A stretch of DNA of 27,426 bases from JBCDIQ01 sp039024295 (GTDB lineage Bacteria; Bacteroidota; Bacteroidia; J057), in the NCBI GenBank assembly GCA_039024295.1, contig JBCDIQ010000025.1, positions 1-27,426 on the forward strand, given 5' to 3'. Shown here one piece after another: positions 26,701 through 27,426 of this stretch. A program made the translations under genes and the position numbers. The notes beneath the pieces are model-generated. The model ran no database searches. It had not been told where the DNA came from and saw nothing but the letters and a program-made list of their open reading frames with translations. Within the stretch, counting starts at the first letter, position 1; each line of letters begins with the position of its first letter.

Positions 26701-27426
26701 TGTGGTTATTGGTATTCTACCTGAGCCAGCTGTAGACCTTGGACCAGATACTGTCGTCTGTGACTCTGCCCTCCTTGATCCTGGCAGTAACCCAGGTTCG
26801 AGTTATGTGTGGAGCAATGGCGTAAATAGTCCGACAATTTTTGCCAATACTACCGGACAGTATTTTGTTACTGTCACTAATACAAGTGGTTGTAGCAAGA
26901 GCGATACTGTTAACCTAACCATTGCACCTACCCCTCAGGCTAGCTTTACCTTTACCCCACAAGGTACAGGTCAGGTAAACTTCACCAACCTTTCTTCCGC
27001 TGGTCCTGGCACCACTTATGCCTGGGATTTTGGGGATGGAGGTACCAGCAACATGCAAGATCCCAGTTACACGTACGGGGCTACCGGTACTTACATTGTG
27101 AAACTGGTTGTGACCAATGCGTGTGGAAGTGACTCTGTCCTGGATGAGGTAAGTGTGGTCACCAGCCTGGCTGATGAAGCCTTCGGTCGGTTGATTGAGC
27201 TGTATCCGAACCCAACCCGCGACAAGTTTGTGGTAGAAATCACTGATCTGGAAGGACGTGCGATTTCCCTACAACTTACCGATATGCGTGGTCGTGAGGT
27301 CTTCGTGTACAACGAACCTGCAGGTGCAAACGAGCTACGTCAGGAAATTGACCTGGGCGATCAGGCAGAAGGCGTTTACTTGCTTCGCGTCTCTGATGGT
27401 GAACGCACAGTTTACCGGAAGGTAGT
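20753..27426 (+). CDS. Giant T9SS surface protein with MAM/CARDB, Ig-like and PKD repeats (3' partial)
   Basis: The frame is open from ATG 20753 to the window end, at least 2224 residues. The signal peptide is ~1-19 (MRKLCTMLVLFLPLWGMAQ). Residues ~20-1540 contain five modules of about 300 residues, each a MAM/choice-of-anchor-J-like jelly-roll (TFPYLEDFEAGAGGW start, SPCFDF core, GFAFDDV end) plus a CARDB-like domain. Then come an Ig_7-like domain (~1545-1615, YHFWYDTLIGGSIL), another beta-sandwich (~1617-1690, VYFKPGSYQGF and AGQTVGMAIEV), four Ig-like repeats of about 70 residues, each opening VNLGPD or VDLGPD (~1788, 1858, 1925, 1995), a PKD domain (~2064-2124, YAWDFGDGG) and a T9SS sorting domain (~2143 on, LIELYPNPTRDKFVVEI). 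It stops at YRKVV, so only a few residues are missing. Probably a surface-displayed adhesin or matrix protein; no catalytic motif was seen. Confidence 0.92.
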   Translation, partial: MRKLCTMLVLFLPLWGMAQITTYPYTEDFESGPGGWTSGGVNSSWALVTPNMSVINAAASGDSAWASNLGAGVSNVPGTGYNDSENSFVESPFFDFSSLAAPVFSANIWWDIETGFDGVVLQSSLDSGRTWQNVGAFGDPFWYNDDDIDGLPGGQLEGWTGSPGSLGYFRASRSVANLGGQSRVQFRFALGSDGSVRDNGFAFDDVRVEEGPPAEVGIIGLTNPSGCGLGATDTIKLSYRNNGSAAVDSVRLFYSINGATPTVAGLDIRTVQPGDTAVFTFTTPASFPGPLFTSYQFLGYLVLNGDTIPLNDTLRTTIVSRPSINTFPYFEGFEFSQGGWTPGIINGTANSWVRGTPGGFVINSAASGTQSWHTSVTTGGYSDDEESFVVSPCFDFSSLVQPVFRASVWWESEEDFDGTVVQYSLDGGSSWVNIGAFGDPNNWFNNDNITGDPGGQPEGWSGTVGSGGSGAWVTAERALTGLGGEPNVLIRFAFGSDGSVTEEGFAFDNVEIFDSPPTEAAMVNLLRPQTGCGLTNKDSVEVSYANTGSNSFDSTMLFYQIGTGSPVMALDTANIKPGDTVSYTFATTANLATPGTYDFTIWLVQAGDPNQLNDTLRFTIVNVPEVTTFPYLEDFEAGAGGWREGGTSSSWELGTPVNKRRITGAASGTQAWVTGEDTVYNIGENSFVIGPCFDFTSLTRPIFRANIWWESEWNFDGAALQTSIDGGQTWQTVGAIGDPNNWYTNDRITGSPGGQPEGWSGADSLPFGPPAPGQGGSGGYVLAERDLTGLGGQSEVLIRFVFGSDGSVQYDGFAFDDVEILEAPAASAGMVTFERPLTGCSLSGTDTVEITYVNKGSAAFDSARLAYSINGGTAVVEIDTSTVNVGDTATYVFTTTANLGTPGTYTFDVWVDLAGDPFANDDSLRGITIIHKTPISNFPYVQNFDGPAWPVNNGFGSINTGEAVIALPDEWENVQGEALNPQQDWAVRSAASPTGTTGPPSDHTTGLANYLYVEDSGFDNDSVMVVTPCFDLTGLTNPELRFWLHSNNANAGAPNPQESIIHLDILQNGVWTRDITTPIGNASPNWVQASIPIGIYTTSGVVAFRFRVDNNNGGFGHDIAIDDFEITEVLPRDAGAIAIDSPVSGCGLTASEDISIRVTNFGTTTLDTILVGYRVNNNPVVTDTLFGPLLSGDTTTFTFATPADLSTPNTAYALSVFTRNLSGDTNIGNDSTSGIVLHKDVITMFPYLETFDDTSDFPVENVVFSPGVPGTNGTQLDGDWENSQEDTRNSLDPQDWVARQAPTGSGGTGPNGDHTTGSGTYLYVEDSGFDNDSVILISPCFDISSLINPELRFWYFSFNSGTPVDSNRLHVDAIFQGQVIRDIIPPISERSSSWEQDTADLSAFSTGVVAIRFRVDNNNFDFSHDIAIDDVEIVDVPPNDMGSLGLAGLNDNDCGSGAQPLEVIIQNFGRNTQRNFPVGVTILGPGVNQTLTTTYTDSIVSGQTDTVLAGIVNTSLGGSYQISTFTVLPGDQNTSNDTLFFTTQLITLPPSPIGIGDSACAASDSLLLYTLTQADYHFWYDTLIGGSILASNDTFFTPLVTRNTNFYVTTATAKQDTLDTQYDGQDFGAGNFFDVTANFDITVDSFAMNIDDLGVTTEEVKVYFKPGSYQGFQTNPGAWTLVDSVVVTPNGQGALTRIPIGGLNIQAGQTVGMAIEVEGSFNAVFTNLPAGTQSSNRELTITSGEGFGPPIFGTPIPDRAWNGTIYYTGPGCESPRIAVPATISTPPTVNLGPDGVFCGSRQLDGTTPGAVSYLWSTGDTTASILATTTSQYVVEVFNAQGCVGSDTVNLLIQPNPSVNLGPDTTNCGDYTLDAGNPGSSYAWSNGQFNQSITVSTSGTYSVTVTNTAGCISSDTVNVSIQIPPIVNLGPDVTRCGSVTLDAGNPGLTYAWSTTETTQQIVVTSSGTYSVDVTDANGCVGTDDVVIGILPEPAVDLGPDTVVCDSALLDPGSNPGSSYVWSNGVNSPTIFANTTGQYFVTVTNTSGCSKSDTVNLTIAPTPQASFTFTPQGTGQVNFTNLSSAGPGTTYAWDFGDGGTSNMQDPSYTYGATGTYIVKLVVTNACGSDSVLDEVSVVTSLADEAFGRLIELYPNPTRDKFVVEITDLEGRAISLQLTDMRGREVFVYNEPAGANELRQEIDLGDQAEGVYLLRVSDGERTVYRKV
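20801..25390 (+). repeat. Five tandem MAM-CARDB-like coding modules of about 0.9 kb
   Basis: Modules start near 20801, 21727, 22629, 23563 and 24482. Units 1-3 share GDPNNWY-like, GGQPEGW, RFxFGSDGSV and GFAFDDV. Units 4-5 form a second type with QDWxxR, DHTTG, YLYVEDSGFDNDS and DNNNxxFxHDIAIDD. Each jelly-roll is followed by a domain with CGL, then D-T, and a closing NDTL or NDS stretch. The array arose from at least two rounds of internal duplication. Confidence 0.85.
26107..26935 (+). repeat. Four tandem Ig-like coding repeats of about 70 codons
   Basis: Each unit opens VNLGPD or VDLGPD, has a Cys about six residues later, a LDxGxPGxxYxWSxG core, a TxxSGxYxVxVTN strand and a GCxxxDTV ending. 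Spacing is close to 210 bp. Such units are typical spacers in Bacteroidota surface proteins just before a PKD domain and sorting tail. Confidence 0.85.

Noticed and set aside
1..27426. CRISPR array, transposase, phage or toxin-antitoxin/defence module
   Set aside because: No regularly spaced short direct repeats, no transposase or integrase motifs and no recognised defence domains in either strand of the window.

Overview
The window looks like a chromosomal segment of a member of the Bacteroidota, most likely a Saprospiria/Lewinella-type marine gliding bacterium. The grounds are four proteins ending in the type IX secretion (T9SS) C-terminal sorting domain with a PNP motif, an Oar-like TonB-dependent receptor with an N-terminal carboxypeptidase-regulatory-like domain, a repeat-rich giant surface protein with choice-of-anchor/MAM-like, CARDB-like, Ig-like and PKD modules, near absence of Shine-Dalgarno sequences, and two promoters fitting the Bacteroidota pattern (TTG, then TAnnTTTG with one mismatch). 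Genus assignment is inference. Every gene supported here lies on the + strand.

Layout. 2-1723 and 1868-3757 are tandem paralogous T9SS-exported proteins; the first is cut by the window start and shares a 120-base block of perfect identity with the second. A terminator (3805-3849) closes the pair. 4005-7352 is the Oar-like TonB-dependent receptor with its own promoter and terminator. 7411-8144 is a non-coding junction holding a degenerate tRNA 3' end (minus strand, with encoded CCA) and one copy of a dispersed repeat. 8145-10118 is an exported PQQ-type propeller protein, 10424-11458 a bestrophin-family channel, 11618-13114 a lipoprotein GH30 glycosidase followed directly by an AraC-family regulator. 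A second, decayed copy of the dispersed repeat follows the regulator. 14485-16041 is a stand-alone NuoM-like complex I subunit.

16192-20430 holds two secreted-protein genes: a 211-residue protein and a 1165-residue HExxHxxxxxH metalloprotease with T9SS tail. Each start codon is directly preceded by a long inverted repeat. The second leader can form two mutually exclusive hairpins, which makes it the best candidate here for an undescribed regulatory element. After a strong terminator (20470-20509), 20753 to the window end encodes a giant T9SS cell-surface protein of at least 2224 residues, open throughout and lacking only its last few residues.

Functionally, the window is dominated by secreted and outer-surface functions (adhesin, protease, glycosidase, TonB-dependent receptor, propellers) with two inner-membrane ion-handling proteins (bestrophin, NuoM). 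I see no CRISPR array, rRNA, intact tRNA, transposase or known defence cassette.
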